A stretch of DNA of 64,000 nt from NCBI RefSeq assembly GCF_014203645.1, contig NZ_JACHJL010000007.1, forward strand, positions 310,001 to 374,000, given 5' to 3'. Within the stretch, counting starts at the first letter, position 1. Each line of letters starts with the position of its first letter. Positions 1 through 7,774 of this stretch are shown piece after piece. The translations under genes and the position numbers were made by a program. Below the pieces are notes generated by a model. That model did no database searches. It saw only the letters and a list, made by a program, of their open reading frames with translations, and had not been told where the DNA came from. Source of the stretch: Streptomyces zagrosensis. Lineage in GTDB: Bacteria > Actinomycetota > Actinomycetes > Streptomycetales > Streptomycetaceae.

Positions 1-933
1 GCCCACCTCTATCCGAGCCAAACATCGCCCGGGACGCACTACGGCCGGATGCAGCCGCTCCAGGTCCTCGTTCGTGGTGACCCCGACCAACACGTTGCGG
101 CCCTGCCCGAGCAGCCCATCGGTCAGGTTCAGCAGCCGAGAAAGCGCCTGGCCCGCCGTGTGCCTGGCCTCGCCGCGGATCAGCTCGTCGCAGTCCTCAA
201 GGAGCAGCAGCCGCCAGCGGCCCTTGGCCGAGCCGTCGTCCTCGCCGATGGCGATGTCCATCAGATAGCCGACGTCGTTGAACAGCCGCTCCGGATCGAG
301 TACACAGTCCACCTGGCACCAGTCGCGCCACGAGCGGGCCAGCGTGCGGAGCGCGGAGGTCTTGCCGGTGCCGGGCGGGCCGTGCAAAAGCAGCAACCGT
401 CCGGCGATGTCGTCCGGGGTGACCTTCATTAACTGGTCCATGGCCTCGGCGACCGGGGCCGTGTAGTTGGCGCGAATCTCCGGCCAGGTGCCTGCCGAAA
501 TCTGCCGTGTTGTGCGATACGGGCCCCGCCGAGGCGAGACGTACCAAAAGCCCATGGTGACGTTCTCCGGCTGCGGCTCCGGCTCATCCTCCGCGTCCTC
601 CACCGCCTGCCGCAAAACCTTGTCGGCCAGCTCCTCGGCGACGGCCGTCACGGTCACATCGGCGCCCCTGTTCCAGCGGGAGATCAACACCGTCCAGCCG
701 TCGCCCTCCGCGAGGACTGCACTGCGGTCGTCGTCGCGGGCCGAGCGCAACACCCGCGCGCCCTGCGGCAACAGCGTGAGCCCGGACTTGACCCGGTCTA
801 CCGAGTGGCTACGGGCATAAGGCTGCTCACCGGTCGCAAACCGCCCGAGGAACAGCGCGTCCACCACATCGGATGGCGAGTCGCTGTCATCGACGTTCAG
901 CCGGATCGGGAGCGCCCGCTCGGTTGGCGTCAT
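1..933 (-). CDS. AAA+ ATPase with DUF5925-type N-terminus (partial, runs off left edge)
   Basis: Reading the minus strand from the ATG at 933 gives an open frame to the window edge, so the C-terminus is missing. A Walker A motif (GPPGTGKT) lies near position 375, followed by a Walker B-like run of Leu then ED and, near the edge, a sensor-1-like VGVTTNED and an arginine-finger-like VVRPGR. The N-terminal half before the ATPase domain resembles the DUF5925 proteins of streptomycetes, whose cellular role is not established. The frame stays open upstream to a GTG at 1119 through a Lys/Gln-rich then Ala/Gly-rich stretch; I chose 933 because family-like sequence begins there. The alternative would add 62 residues. 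Product class is secure, start and function are not. Confidence 0.85.
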   Translation of the reverse strand, partial: MTPTERALPIRLNVDDSDSPSDVVDALFLGRFATGEQPYARSHSVDRVKSGLTLLPQGARVLRSARDDDRSAVLAEGDGWTVLISRWNRGADVTVTAVAEELADKVLRQAVEDAEDEPEPQPENVTMGFWYVSPRRGPYRTTRQISAGTWPEIRANYTAPVAEAMDQLMKVTPDDIAGRLLLLHGPPGTGKTSALRTLARSWRDWCQVDCVLDPERLFNDVGYLMDIAIGEDDGSAKGRWRLLLLEDCDELIRGEARHTAGQALSRLLNLTDGLLGQGRNVLVGVTTNEDLERLHPAVVRPGRCLARIEVG

Positions 934-1206
934 CGCGGGCGCCTCCGAGCCGCCAGCAGCCCCGGCGCCCGCCGCGGGCGAACCCGCGCTTTGCCGCTCC
1001 GGCTGCTGCTTCTTCTGCTTCTTCTGCTTTGGCTTTGTTGTCTTTGACGGGCTGGTCGGCAGGGTCTGCCTCCGGGCTTCGTGCTGGCGGTCGGCGCACA
1101 TGCGGCCATGATCCGTCACCGGCGGCGCCCGCGCACGTAATTACGCAACTCCCGCCGCTCCCCGCCGCATGCGCAGGAGCCAACGTGCTGCTCTCCCGAA
1201 CCTGTC

Positions 1207-1338
1207 CGCTGGGCCCGGGAGCGTACCGGGGACCGCGCCGACGCGTACGACGACGACATCGTCTGGCTGGCCGCCACCTTCACCAAGCGGTGGGGCCGAC
1301 ACCACATGAGACGGCCCCTCAAGCCCGACTTCTGTTGA
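1207..1338 (+). pseudogene. Short coding remnant of unknown origin
   Basis: Forty-three codons before a TGA show about 94% G or C at third positions and read as a plausible globular C-terminus (RWARERTGDRADAYDDDIVW and on). No start codon or ribosome site lies in frame; a TAA closes the frame near 1139. The last 20 bases overlap the 3' end of the convergent membrane-protein gene. It looks like the tail of a gene whose front has been lost. I do not recognise the family. Confidence 0.3.
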
Positions 1339-1864
1339 GGTGGCGCCGCCAGCGTCGTGCGTAGGTCAGCAGGAAGAGCAACAGGCTCAGCACGCCGACC
1401 ACCACCACGCCGCCGCGCGCGGACCACATCTGCAAGGCGAGCAGGAGCTGAGCCACCAACAGATCGATGACCAACGCCCCGGCCACGGCGAGCACCGGAC
1501 GGCTGAGCGGGTCAATACCGTGCAACGCCGCTCCGATGGCGGATGCGGGTGCCCAGACAAGGAAAAAGAAAGTGAACGGTGCTCGCAATGGTGATGCCAT
1601 GTCCACACATGCGAGAACCGCTCCCACGCAGCCGATAACGAGCGCTGCTCCCGCGGAAAGCGAGAAGGACTGTTCGCCCAGCCTTCTCTTCCTTCTCTTC
1701 TTTGCGGTGTGCTCTTCCGCATCTTCTTGTTCGTTTTTTTCGGCGATTTCTGCCGTGTTCGCTGCGCTGTGCTCTGCGGCGTTGCGCCTGGCGTGCTGCG
1801 TGGTGTGCTGCCTGGCGTTCCGCGTGCTGTTTTCTGTGGCGTTTTCTTCAGTAAGTTTCTGCAT
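1319..1864 (-). CDS. Small integral membrane protein with charged low-complexity N-terminus
   Basis: The 181-residue product begins with about 65 residues rich in Asn, Thr, Ala, Glu and Arg, ending in a basic patch (AKKRRKRR). Four hydrophobic segments follow, roughly at residues 71-90, 93-113, 120-140 and 146-166, and a basic tail. The positively charged patch before the first segment suggests the long N-terminus is cytoplasmic. I do not recognise a functional family. The gene is alone: the neighbour on the left faces away and the next gene on the right is the secreted protease on the same strand 250 bp upstream. The start could lie further in, because the N-terminal repeats of NATEN/NAAEH type are low complexity. 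Confidence 0.6.
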   Translation of the reverse strand: MQKLTEENATENSTRNARQHTTQHARRNAAEHSAANTAEIAEKNEQEDAEEHTAKKRRKRRLGEQSFSLSAGAALVIGCVGAVLACVDMASPLRAPFTFFFLVWAPASAIGAALHGIDPLSRPVLAVAGALVIDLLVAQLLLALQMWSARGGVVVVGVLSLLLFLLTYARRWRRHLNRSRA

Positions 1865-2118
1865 TGGCGACTTAGCCCCCCGAAGCGCCGGATGCCGGGC
1901 TCAAATGTCGCGCAGGGTACGGATGCCCGTCAAGGCGGTTCAAGCACCCGAACAGGCCACAGGAAATAGTCAGTTGACCATTCCCTGTGGCTCGTGTGGC
2001 CCTTCTCGGGGTTTCACCTATTTTGTCCTAGTCCCCGCGGCGCGGCGGGCCCCACAGCACTGCACGGGCGCCGGAGCGTGCCCCAGCGGGCGCCCTGCGC
2101 GCGATGTGGGGGAGTGCG

Positions 2119-3345
2119 TTACGGGACGACCTTGAGCAGCCTGTTCGGCGATCCGGCGCCGGGGTTGATCACGACACCGGTGGTCGCGCCGTCCAGCACG
2201 GCCTTGGTGACCTGGGCCGGGGTCGCGCCGGTGTGGTTGGCCCCGTAGATGGCCGCGACGCCCGCCACGTGCGGAGCGGCCATCGAGGTGCCAGAAAGGG
2301 TGCTGCTGGTGCCGTCGCCGGTGTGCCAGGCGCCGGTGATGCTCACGCCGGGCGCGAAGAGATCGACGCTGGGGCCGTAGTTGGAGGAACGGGACGCGGT
2401 GTCGGTCTTATCGACGGAGCCGACAGTGAGCGCTTCCGCGACCCGGGCGGGGGAGAAGTTCTGGGCCGGTGCCGCGGAGTTGCCGGCCGCCACGGCATAG
2501 GTCACACCGCTCTTGATCGAGTTCTGTACGGCGGTGTCCAAAGCGGTGTTGACGCTGCCACCCAGCGAGAGGTTGGCCACCGAGGGGCCCTTGTGGTTCT
2601 TGGTGACCCAGTCGATGCCGGCGATCACCCCGGAGGTCGAGCCCGAGCCGTTGTCATCGAGCACCCGGACCGCCACGACCTTGGCCTTCTTGGCGACCCC
2701 GTACACGGTGCCAACGGCGGTGGAGGCCACATGGGTACCGTGCCCGTTGCCGTCCTGGGCGACGTTGTCCTTATCGACGGCGTCGTAGCCGTTCACCGCC
2801 CGGCCACCGAAGTCGCTGTGACTGATCCGGATGCCGGTATCCACGACATAGACGGTGGCCCCGCCGCCCGCGCTGTCCGGGTAGGTGTACTTCCGGTCCA
2901 GCGGAAGCCGGGGCTGGTCGATGCGGTCCAGACCCCAGGACGGCGGGTCGTACTGCGTGGCCTCCGTGTGGACGGTGGTGTCCTGCACAACCCGGGCCAC
3001 GGCCGGGTCGGCCGCTAGGCGCCGGGCGGCGCTGGCCGGCAGGTGGATGGCGTAGCCGTGGAGGGCGGCGGTGTAAACCCGGTGCACGGTGCCGCCGTAA
3101 CGGCTGATCAGCGCCATGCCCTCGGCGGATCGGGCGCTTAGGCCCGTGCCAGGGCGCAGCGTGACGATATAGCTGCCCTTGATCGCGTCGGGGCTGTCCG
3201 CGCCCACCACCGTGCCCTGCGTGGTGCGCTCGGGCGAGTGGGGTGTGGCCTGGGCGGGGAGGGCGGCGGCGCCGATCACGGCGCTGGCCACCGCCGCGGT
3301 CAGAGCGGCGGTTCTGGACTTCTTGGACGTACCTAATGATGCCAT
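2119..3345 (-). CDS. Secreted S8 family serine protease (proteinase K/aqualysin-like)
   Basis: A 408-residue pre-pro-protease. Residues 1-33 form a signal peptide ending near AQA. Residues 55-125 look like an I9-type inhibitory propeptide (SYIVTLRPG and so on). The catalytic domain carries Asp169 in VVDTGI, His202 in GHGTHVAST, the oxyanion Asn289 in AAGNS and Ser354 in SGTSMAAPHVAG, so the triad is complete. The protein ends soon after the catalytic domain, with no extra C-terminal domain. A strong ribosome site (GAGGAGGA, complement of 3355-3362) precedes the ATG. It is likely exported, autoprocessed and used for extracellular protein breakdown. It is divergent from a secreted esterase, and both may share the promoter region between them. 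Confidence 0.93.
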   Translation of the reverse strand: MASLGTSKKSRTAALTAAVASAVIGAAALPAQATPHSPERTTQGTVVGADSPDAIKGSYIVTLRPGTGLSARSAEGMALISRYGGTVHRVYTAALHGYAIHLPASAARRLAADPAVARVVQDTTVHTEATQYDPPSWGLDRIDQPRLPLDRKYTYPDSAGGGATVYVVDTGIRISHSDFGGRAVNGYDAVDKDNVAQDGNGHGTHVASTAVGTVYGVAKKAKVVAVRVLDDNGSGSTSGVIAGIDWVTKNHKGPSVANLSLGGSVNTALDTAVQNSIKSGVTYAVAAGNSAAPAQNFSPARVAEALTVGSVDKTDTASRSSNYGPSVDLFAPGVSITGAWHTGDGTSSTLSGTSMAAPHVAGVAAIYGANHTGATPAQVTKAVLDGATTGVVINPGAGSPNRLLKVVP

Positions 3346-3673
3346 CGCGAGGGGTCCTCCTCATCGGTGGCGCGTCAGTGGGGCACGCGCGTCGGGGGTG
3401 CGCACGTCATGCGTGCGCGCGTGCCGGGCGGGGGTGGGACCGCGTCCGGTGGAAGTGAATATCTCGCTCCTGTTCGGGGCGGAACAAGACTTCTGACGTC
3501 ATGACATATTCATGCCATGCGGCCGTAACTCGCTGCCATGACGGGTAAGAAATTGTTGGCATGGACACAACCTGCGTGGCTCCATGGGCTCCCTTGGCGC
3601 TACGGCTCTACGCGCGCCACGCGGAGCTCACTCCTCACACCCTCACGGCACAGATCCTGCTAAAGGAGGCTCC
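3346..3673. promoter_or_regulatory. Divergent promoter region between protease and esterase genes
   Basis: This 328-bp gap separates two divergent secreted-enzyme genes. It holds a perfect 8-bp palindrome TGACGTCA at 3494-3501, followed by an AT-rich patch (catatt) and several copies of CATGCC/GCCATG/GGCATG between 3511 and 3566. These are candidate regulator contacts. I could not pick convincing -10/-35 boxes. Inference only. Confidence 0.35.
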
Positions 3674-4504
3674 ATGAGACTCACCCGGTTCTTGTCCGCC
3701 GCGTCGGCGGCACTGCTCACCGCGGCTCTCGCGCTCACCGGCGGCCAGGTCGCACAGGCGGCCGATGCCACCGCGCAAGATCGCGCCAACACCCAAGCGG
3801 CGTCCGCCTATGTGGCGCTCGGCGACTCCTACTCATCCGGTGTCGGGGCCGGCGACTACGACGCCAGCAGCGGCGACTGTAAGCGCAGCAACCGCGCCTA
3901 TCCCAAGCTATGGGCCAACAAGAACGCGCCGTCCAGCTTCAACTTCACCGCGTGCTCCGGCGCCCGAACGGGTGATGTTCTGGCGAATCAGCTCGGCCCG
4001 GTCAACTCCGGTACGGGTCTTGTCAGCATCACCATCGGTGGCAACGACGCCGGCTTCGCCGACGTCATGACCACCTGTGTCCTCCAGTCCGAGAGCGCCT
4101 GCGTCAACCGGATCAACACCGCCCGCGCGTACGTCGAAAGCACGCTGCCCGGCAAGCTTGACCAGGTCTACTCGGCCATCGACTCCCGCGCCCCGAGCGC
4201 CCGCGTCGTGGTCCTTGGCTACCCGCGCTTCTACCAGCTCAATGGAAGCTGCGTCGCCGGACTCACCGAGAAGGAAAGGACCGCCATCAACAACGCGGCC
4301 GACCTGCTCAACACCACCATCGCCAAGCGCGCCGCCGACCACGGCTTCGCGTTCGGCGACATCGCCAGCCGCTTCGCCGGCCACGAGATCTGCTCCAGCA
4401 ACTCCTGGCTGCACAGCGTGACCTTCCCGATCGGCGACTCGTACCACCCGACCGCCGCCGGCCAGTCCGGTGGCTATCTGCCCTCGTTCGCCGCGGCGGC
4501 GTAA
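3674..4504 (+). CDS. Secreted SGNH/GDSL esterase or lipase
   Basis: A 276-residue exported hydrolase. A signal peptide covers about residues 1-30 (basic MRLTR start, hydrophobic core, cleavage near AQA-AD). The SGNH blocks are present: block I GDSYSSG with nucleophile Ser52, the oxyanion Gly/Asn of block III (GGND), and block V as GDSYHP with the catalytic His. Paired Cys residues suggest disulfides, as in Streptomyces secreted lipases and phospholipases A1 of this size. The start is the ATG at 3674, which has a strong AAAGGAGG site at 3662-3669; a longer frame opens at 3584 but would put 30 non-signal residues in front of the signal peptide. Substrate (lipid, phospholipid or aryl ester) cannot be told from sequence. 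Confidence 0.92.
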   Translation: MRLTRFLSAASAALLTAALALTGGQVAQAADATAQDRANTQAASAYVALGDSYSSGVGAGDYDASSGDCKRSNRAYPKLWANKNAPSSFNFTACSGARTGDVLANQLGPVNSGTGLVSITIGGNDAGFADVMTTCVLQSESACVNRINTARAYVESTLPGKLDQVYSAIDSRAPSARVVVLGYPRFYQLNGSCVAGLTEKERTAINNAADLLNTTIAKRAADHGFAFGDIASRFAGHEICSSNSWLHSVTFPIGDSYHPTAAGQSGGYLPSFAAAA

Positions 4505-4928
4505 CCGGGCAGCACGCCACCGACGCCTCGTCCACCTGGTCGGCGCCCTCTTTGGTGCAGTTGACGGTGCGTGGCTCCCACAAGGAGGCGGTGGCGACCA
4601 GGCTCCGCGCCTGCTCGCCGACCGCCTCCTGGCAGGGTCCATCTTTTGTCTTATATCGGCTTATGTACTATCTTGCTCTGCCGCCCTGTGTCGTCTTCCT
4701 GCGTTGTGGCACTCGCCGCAAGCGTGGGGCGCAAGGAGGCGGGCGTGCGGGGCGCGAGGTTGGGCCGGGAGCGCGGCAGCGCGCGACGGGGGTCGCGCCA
4801 CGTTGGGAAACGTCTGTCAACATCCTTGACGGCGCAGTGAATCCGAGGTGTGGGATGCGTGGGTGACGGCAGGGGGAGGTAGGGTTACTCTGCCCGGGGC
4901 GGGTGCCTTCGTACGGGTGGGGAGTGTC
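4505..4928. other. Intergenic region after the esterase gene
   Basis: No convincing gene. The minus strand at about 4510-4640 reads open through a stretch ending ...ASVACCPV but has no start site or recognisable family. An AT-rich patch (ttatatcggcttatgtacta, 4650-4670) is the likeliest promoter area for the small gene that follows. Confidence 0.4.
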
Positions 4929-5192
4929 ATGGAGCAGATAGCAATGCGTAGCAGGCCACGAGTGCCTGCGGTCAACTGTGGGAGCGGCGCGTCCAGTGCG
5001 CGCCTCGACCGTCACCTCGCGGTGCTCGGTGGCCCAGCGGTGCCGCAGCGCGAGGCGGAGGGTGCCACGGTGCTGATGCAGGAGCTGACCGCGCGTGATC
5101 ACACGCGCACGAAGACCAGCCGAGGTGCCCGAGTGTCGATGTTCGCGCCGCTACGGCGACTGCGTCGCTCGCTGTTCGGCAGCAGAAGGTGA
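4929..5192 (+). CDS. Small conserved-looking basic protein
   Basis: The product is 87 residues from the ATG at 4929 (MEQIAMRSRPRVP...), with third-position GC bias typical of a real gene. It has a single CGSGASS segment near residues 17-23, a central HLAVLGGPAVPQRE segment and a very basic C-terminus (LRRLRRSLFGSRR). There is no signal peptide or membrane segment. A longer frame opens at 4848, but its first 27 residues look non-coding. I believe similar short proteins occur in other streptomycetes, but their function is not known to me. It may be a nucleic-acid or membrane-surface binding protein given the basic tail; this is inference. Confidence 0.6.
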   Translation: MEQIAMRSRPRVPAVNCGSGASSARLDRHLAVLGGPAVPQREAEGATVLMQELTARDHTRTKTSRGARVSMFAPLRRLRRSLFGSRR

Positions 5193-5254
5193 CCGACCCG
5201 GACGCGTAGCGTTCGGCAGGCGAGACACCTACTCCCGCTCGTTCCCGCTCGAAC

Positions 5255-5286
5255 CGGCCCGGTCTGGTGCCCACCAGGCCGGGCCG
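5255..5286. terminator. Bidirectional hairpin terminator
   Basis: A 15-bp stem with one T/G wobble (5255-5269 with 5272-5286) and a 2-nt loop lies between two convergent genes, 60 bp after the small plus-strand gene and 100 bp after the minus-strand restriction-subunit gene. There is no T-run, as is usual in Streptomyces. Confidence 0.7.
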
Positions 5287-5388
5287 ACGTTTCGCATTCG
5301 CCACGGTTGCGTGCGGCCCCGGCTCGCGCCGGCCGGCGCCCTCGCTCAGCCACCGGCCATCCGGCATCCGACCGGCCCCCGCACCCGG

Positions 5389-6825
5389 TCAAAGCAGCGC
5401 GAACTGGCCCTCGGGCCCCTCCTCATCGTGGTCCAGCACGGACGCGGGGCGGCGCGTGGACTCCGGCACCGGCAGCACACCCGCCTCCCGTAGTTCGGCC
5501 GCCTCGATCATCGGGCCGTCTGCCACCTGCTCCGCGAGCTGCCGCGCTGGCTCCCGCAGTTCGGCCAGGAGTGTCAGTACGGTGATCAGCTCCAGCAGGT
5601 CCGACGTCCACTCCTGGAGCCAGCCGGAGGGCCCGATGGCCTCCAGGGTGCCCGGAGCCCCGCTCGTGCTGCGGGGCTCGAACCAGCTCTCCAGCACGCG
5701 TACGCCACCGTGGTGGAACTCCCACGCGGCCTGTGCCACCGGCGAGATCCGGCCGTTTCCCACGTAGAGGGTCTGCGCGTCGGGGTCGTAGCTCAGCGCG
5801 TCCAGTGCCGGTCCTGCGGCGAGCGGGGCCCGCACGTAGGGGCGCTGGCCGCCCGGCAGCCGGGGCCGCCTGCCGGGCGCTGCGGCCCCGGGCGCCCCGC
5901 TGTCACCGGGCGGCGGGACGCAGCGGGCGCCGCGGGTGTGCAGCCACACCCGCTGGCGGCCAAGCGCGACGCCCGCCTGCCACACGCGCGGCGACGCGGT
6001 CAGCGGGACCGTCGTCGCACCGCCCTGCGTACGCTGCGCGACCGCGGCCGTCCAGGCGAGCACATCCTCCGCGCTGACGCCGTGCCCGAGTCGGCCCGCA
6101 AGATGAGCGAGCAGCCCCGGCGCGAGGTTGGGCTCAAGGCCGCCGGGCCGCCGGTAAAGCGGTCGGACCTGGCCGGGCCTGCCGGCCAGGGAGTGCCCAT
6201 CGGGCAGCAGCGCGGCAAAGGTGAGACTCGCCTCCGCGCCGGGCGCGGGCCGCTCGGCGGCGCCCAGGACAGAGCCCGACCCGGAGACTGTCCGCCCGAC
6301 TGCGCCGGCGCCCGCTGCACCGGCCAACCGCCCCGGTGCGGTGGACCCGGGCGCCCGGGCCTTCTCGCGGGTGGCGGGTCGGCTGGTACGGGGCGTACGA
6401 GGTGGCGCCTCGTGGGCCGGTTCGAGCAGATGGATCTGGTAGTCGTCGGCCACGCGCCACAGTTCGGGTCTGGCCGCGTCGATCAACCGGTGATCGGGGA
6501 GCAGCCACTGTTGGTCGTAGGGCCCGTGTGCGATCCGTATCGGCTGCGGGCAGCGGCCACGTTCGCGCGTGAACTTGGCGGTGGAGCCGGGCTGGCCCGG
6601 CAGCTGTGCGACGGCGGTGTGCGGCGTACGGGCTCGGGTGGGCCGGAACAACGCCGTCCGCCCGGCCTCGTCGTCGGTCCGCAGCAATCGGTCCCAGCGT
6701 GCCGCGAGGGAGGCGGCGTCGGCCGCCAGCACCCAGGCCCGGCCGAGCCGCAACGGGGGCACGGTCCAGGGCATCACATCGGCCAGCACCGGCGCATCGC
6801 CCCGACCGGCGTCTGTCCCCGCCAC
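5389..6825 (-). CDS. Type ISP restriction/modification-like protein (C-terminal or specificity-type subunit)
   Basis: The 478-residue protein has the layout I associate with Streptomyces proteins labelled type ISP restriction/modification enzyme: an N-terminal MPW-VPPLRLGR block, a GQLPGQPGSTAKFTRE block, PDHRLIDAARPELWRVADD, then LYRRPGGLEPNLAPGLLAHL and a C-terminal YVGNGRISPVAQAAWEF block that resembles the target-recognition end of these enzymes. No helicase or methyltransferase motifs (DEAD, NPPY) are visible, so alone it should not cut or methylate. The GTG at 6825 was chosen because GGGGAGGG (complement of 6831-6838) precedes it; a longer frame reaches 6867. Residues about 155-215 are Ala/Pro/Gly-rich and variable. 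No partner subunit is in the window. Confidence 0.65.
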   Translation of the reverse strand: MAGTDAGRGDAPVLADVMPWTVPPLRLGRAWVLAADAASLAARWDRLLRTDDEAGRTALFRPTRARTPHTAVAQLPGQPGSTAKFTRERGRCPQPIRIAHGPYDQQWLLPDHRLIDAARPELWRVADDYQIHLLEPAHEAPPRTPRTSRPATREKARAPGSTAPGRLAGAAGAGAVGRTVSGSGSVLGAAERPAPGAEASLTFAALLPDGHSLAGRPGQVRPLYRRPGGLEPNLAPGLLAHLAGRLGHGVSAEDVLAWTAAVAQRTQGGATTVPLTASPRVWQAGVALGRQRVWLHTRGARCVPPPGDSGAPGAAAPGRRPRLPGGQRPYVRAPLAAGPALDALSYDPDAQTLYVGNGRISPVAQAAWEFHHGGVRVLESWFEPRSTSGAPGTLEAIGPSGWLQEWTSDLLELITVLTLLAELREPARQLAEQVADGPMIEAAELREAGVLPVPESTRRPASVLDHDEEGPEGQFALL

Positions 6826-7006
6826 GGCAGCCCTCCCCGACGTCTGTGCCCCCAGCATGGTAACCACGCCAGGTGTACCCGCCGCCTACGCCGCCGCCCA
6901 GTACGGGTCCACGGCCCGGGTGCACCGCCTGCCGCATCCCCGCCCCGGCACACTGCCGCAACCCGCGCCGCCGGCGCCACTACCGCACGGGCCCCTTTCG
7001 CTGGGT

Positions 7007-7756
7007 TCAGTGTGCTTCCAGGGTGACCGTGAAGGAGAAGCGGTCCCCTCGGTAGCGGATACGGGCCACATCGACCACCTCGCCCAGCTCGTTGTAGGTG
7101 ATGCCCGTGTAGTGCAGGATCGGGCTGAGCAGGGGGACGTTGAGGAGGCGGGCCGTTTCCGGGTCGGCCAAGCGAGCCTCGACCGTGTCCGTGATCCGGC
7201 TGATGCGAATGCCGACAGCGTCGCGTAGCACCTTGGTCATGGGCCAGCGGGTCAGGTCGGCGAGGTCGATCTTTTCGGCGATATCGGGCCGGATGAGGTT
7301 ATGGGCCCAGTTGGTCGGCTCGCCGCTCTCCTCCTCGCAGCGCAGCCGTCGATAGGCCATCGCCTCGGGCAGCTCGGGGAAGTGCTCGGCGAGTTCGGCC
7401 GGAACCGGCTCCGGGCCGTGGCCCAACAGCGTGGTGCGTTCACCGGACTGCTGGGCCACTATCGCGTCCACCGAGCCGAGCAGCCGCACCGGCGCGCCGC
7501 GGCGTGCGTTCGGCTTGATGAACGTGCCGCGCCGGCGATGCCGGCTGATCAGCCCTTCCGTTTCCAGTTCCTTCAACGCCTGCCGCATGGTCAGGACGCT
7601 GACGCCGTAGTGCTCGGCGAGCCGGTCCTCGGTCGGCAGCCGCAGCGGCTCCTCCGGGCGGCGGCCCAGTATGGAAGCGCGCAGCGACTGTGAGACCTGA
7701 TACCAGAGCGGCAGCTTGCGGTTCAGGGCGAGCGAGTCGGGAGCGAAGGTGGTCAC
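7007..7756 (-). CDS. GntR/HutC family transcriptional regulator with UTRA domain
   Basis: A 249-residue regulator. Residues 14-82 form the winged-helix domain (PLWYQVSQSLRASI, RLPTEDRLAEHYGVS, then TMRQALKELETEGLI and RRGTFI). Residues about 95-245 fit the UTRA effector domain of the HutC subfamily. The start is a GTG at 7756 with GGAG 8 nt upstream. It begins 18 bp after the stop of the homogentisate dioxygenase gene on the same strand, so the two are probably co-transcribed and the regulator is likely to sense a tyrosine/phenylalanine catabolite and act on the inverted repeat at 9160-9183. Effector identity is inference from context. Confidence 0.88.
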   Translation of the reverse strand: MTTFAPDSLALNRKLPLWYQVSQSLRASILGRRPEEPLRLPTEDRLAEHYGVSVLTMRQALKELETEGLISRHRRRGTFIKPNARRGAPVRLLGSVDAIVAQQSGERTTLLGHGPEPVPAELAEHFPELPEAMAYRRLRCEEESGEPTNWAHNLIRPDIAEKIDLADLTRWPMTKVLRDAVGIRISRITDTVEARLADPETARLLNVPLLSPILHYTGITYNELGEVVDVARIRYRGDRFSFTVTLEAH

Positions 7757-7774
7757 GATGGCTCCGTACTACTC

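Noticed and set aside
4510..4640. Possible minus-strand coding tail ending ASVACCPV
   Set aside because: There is no start, no ribosome site and no recognisable family, and it abuts a convergent gene; evidence too thin to list.
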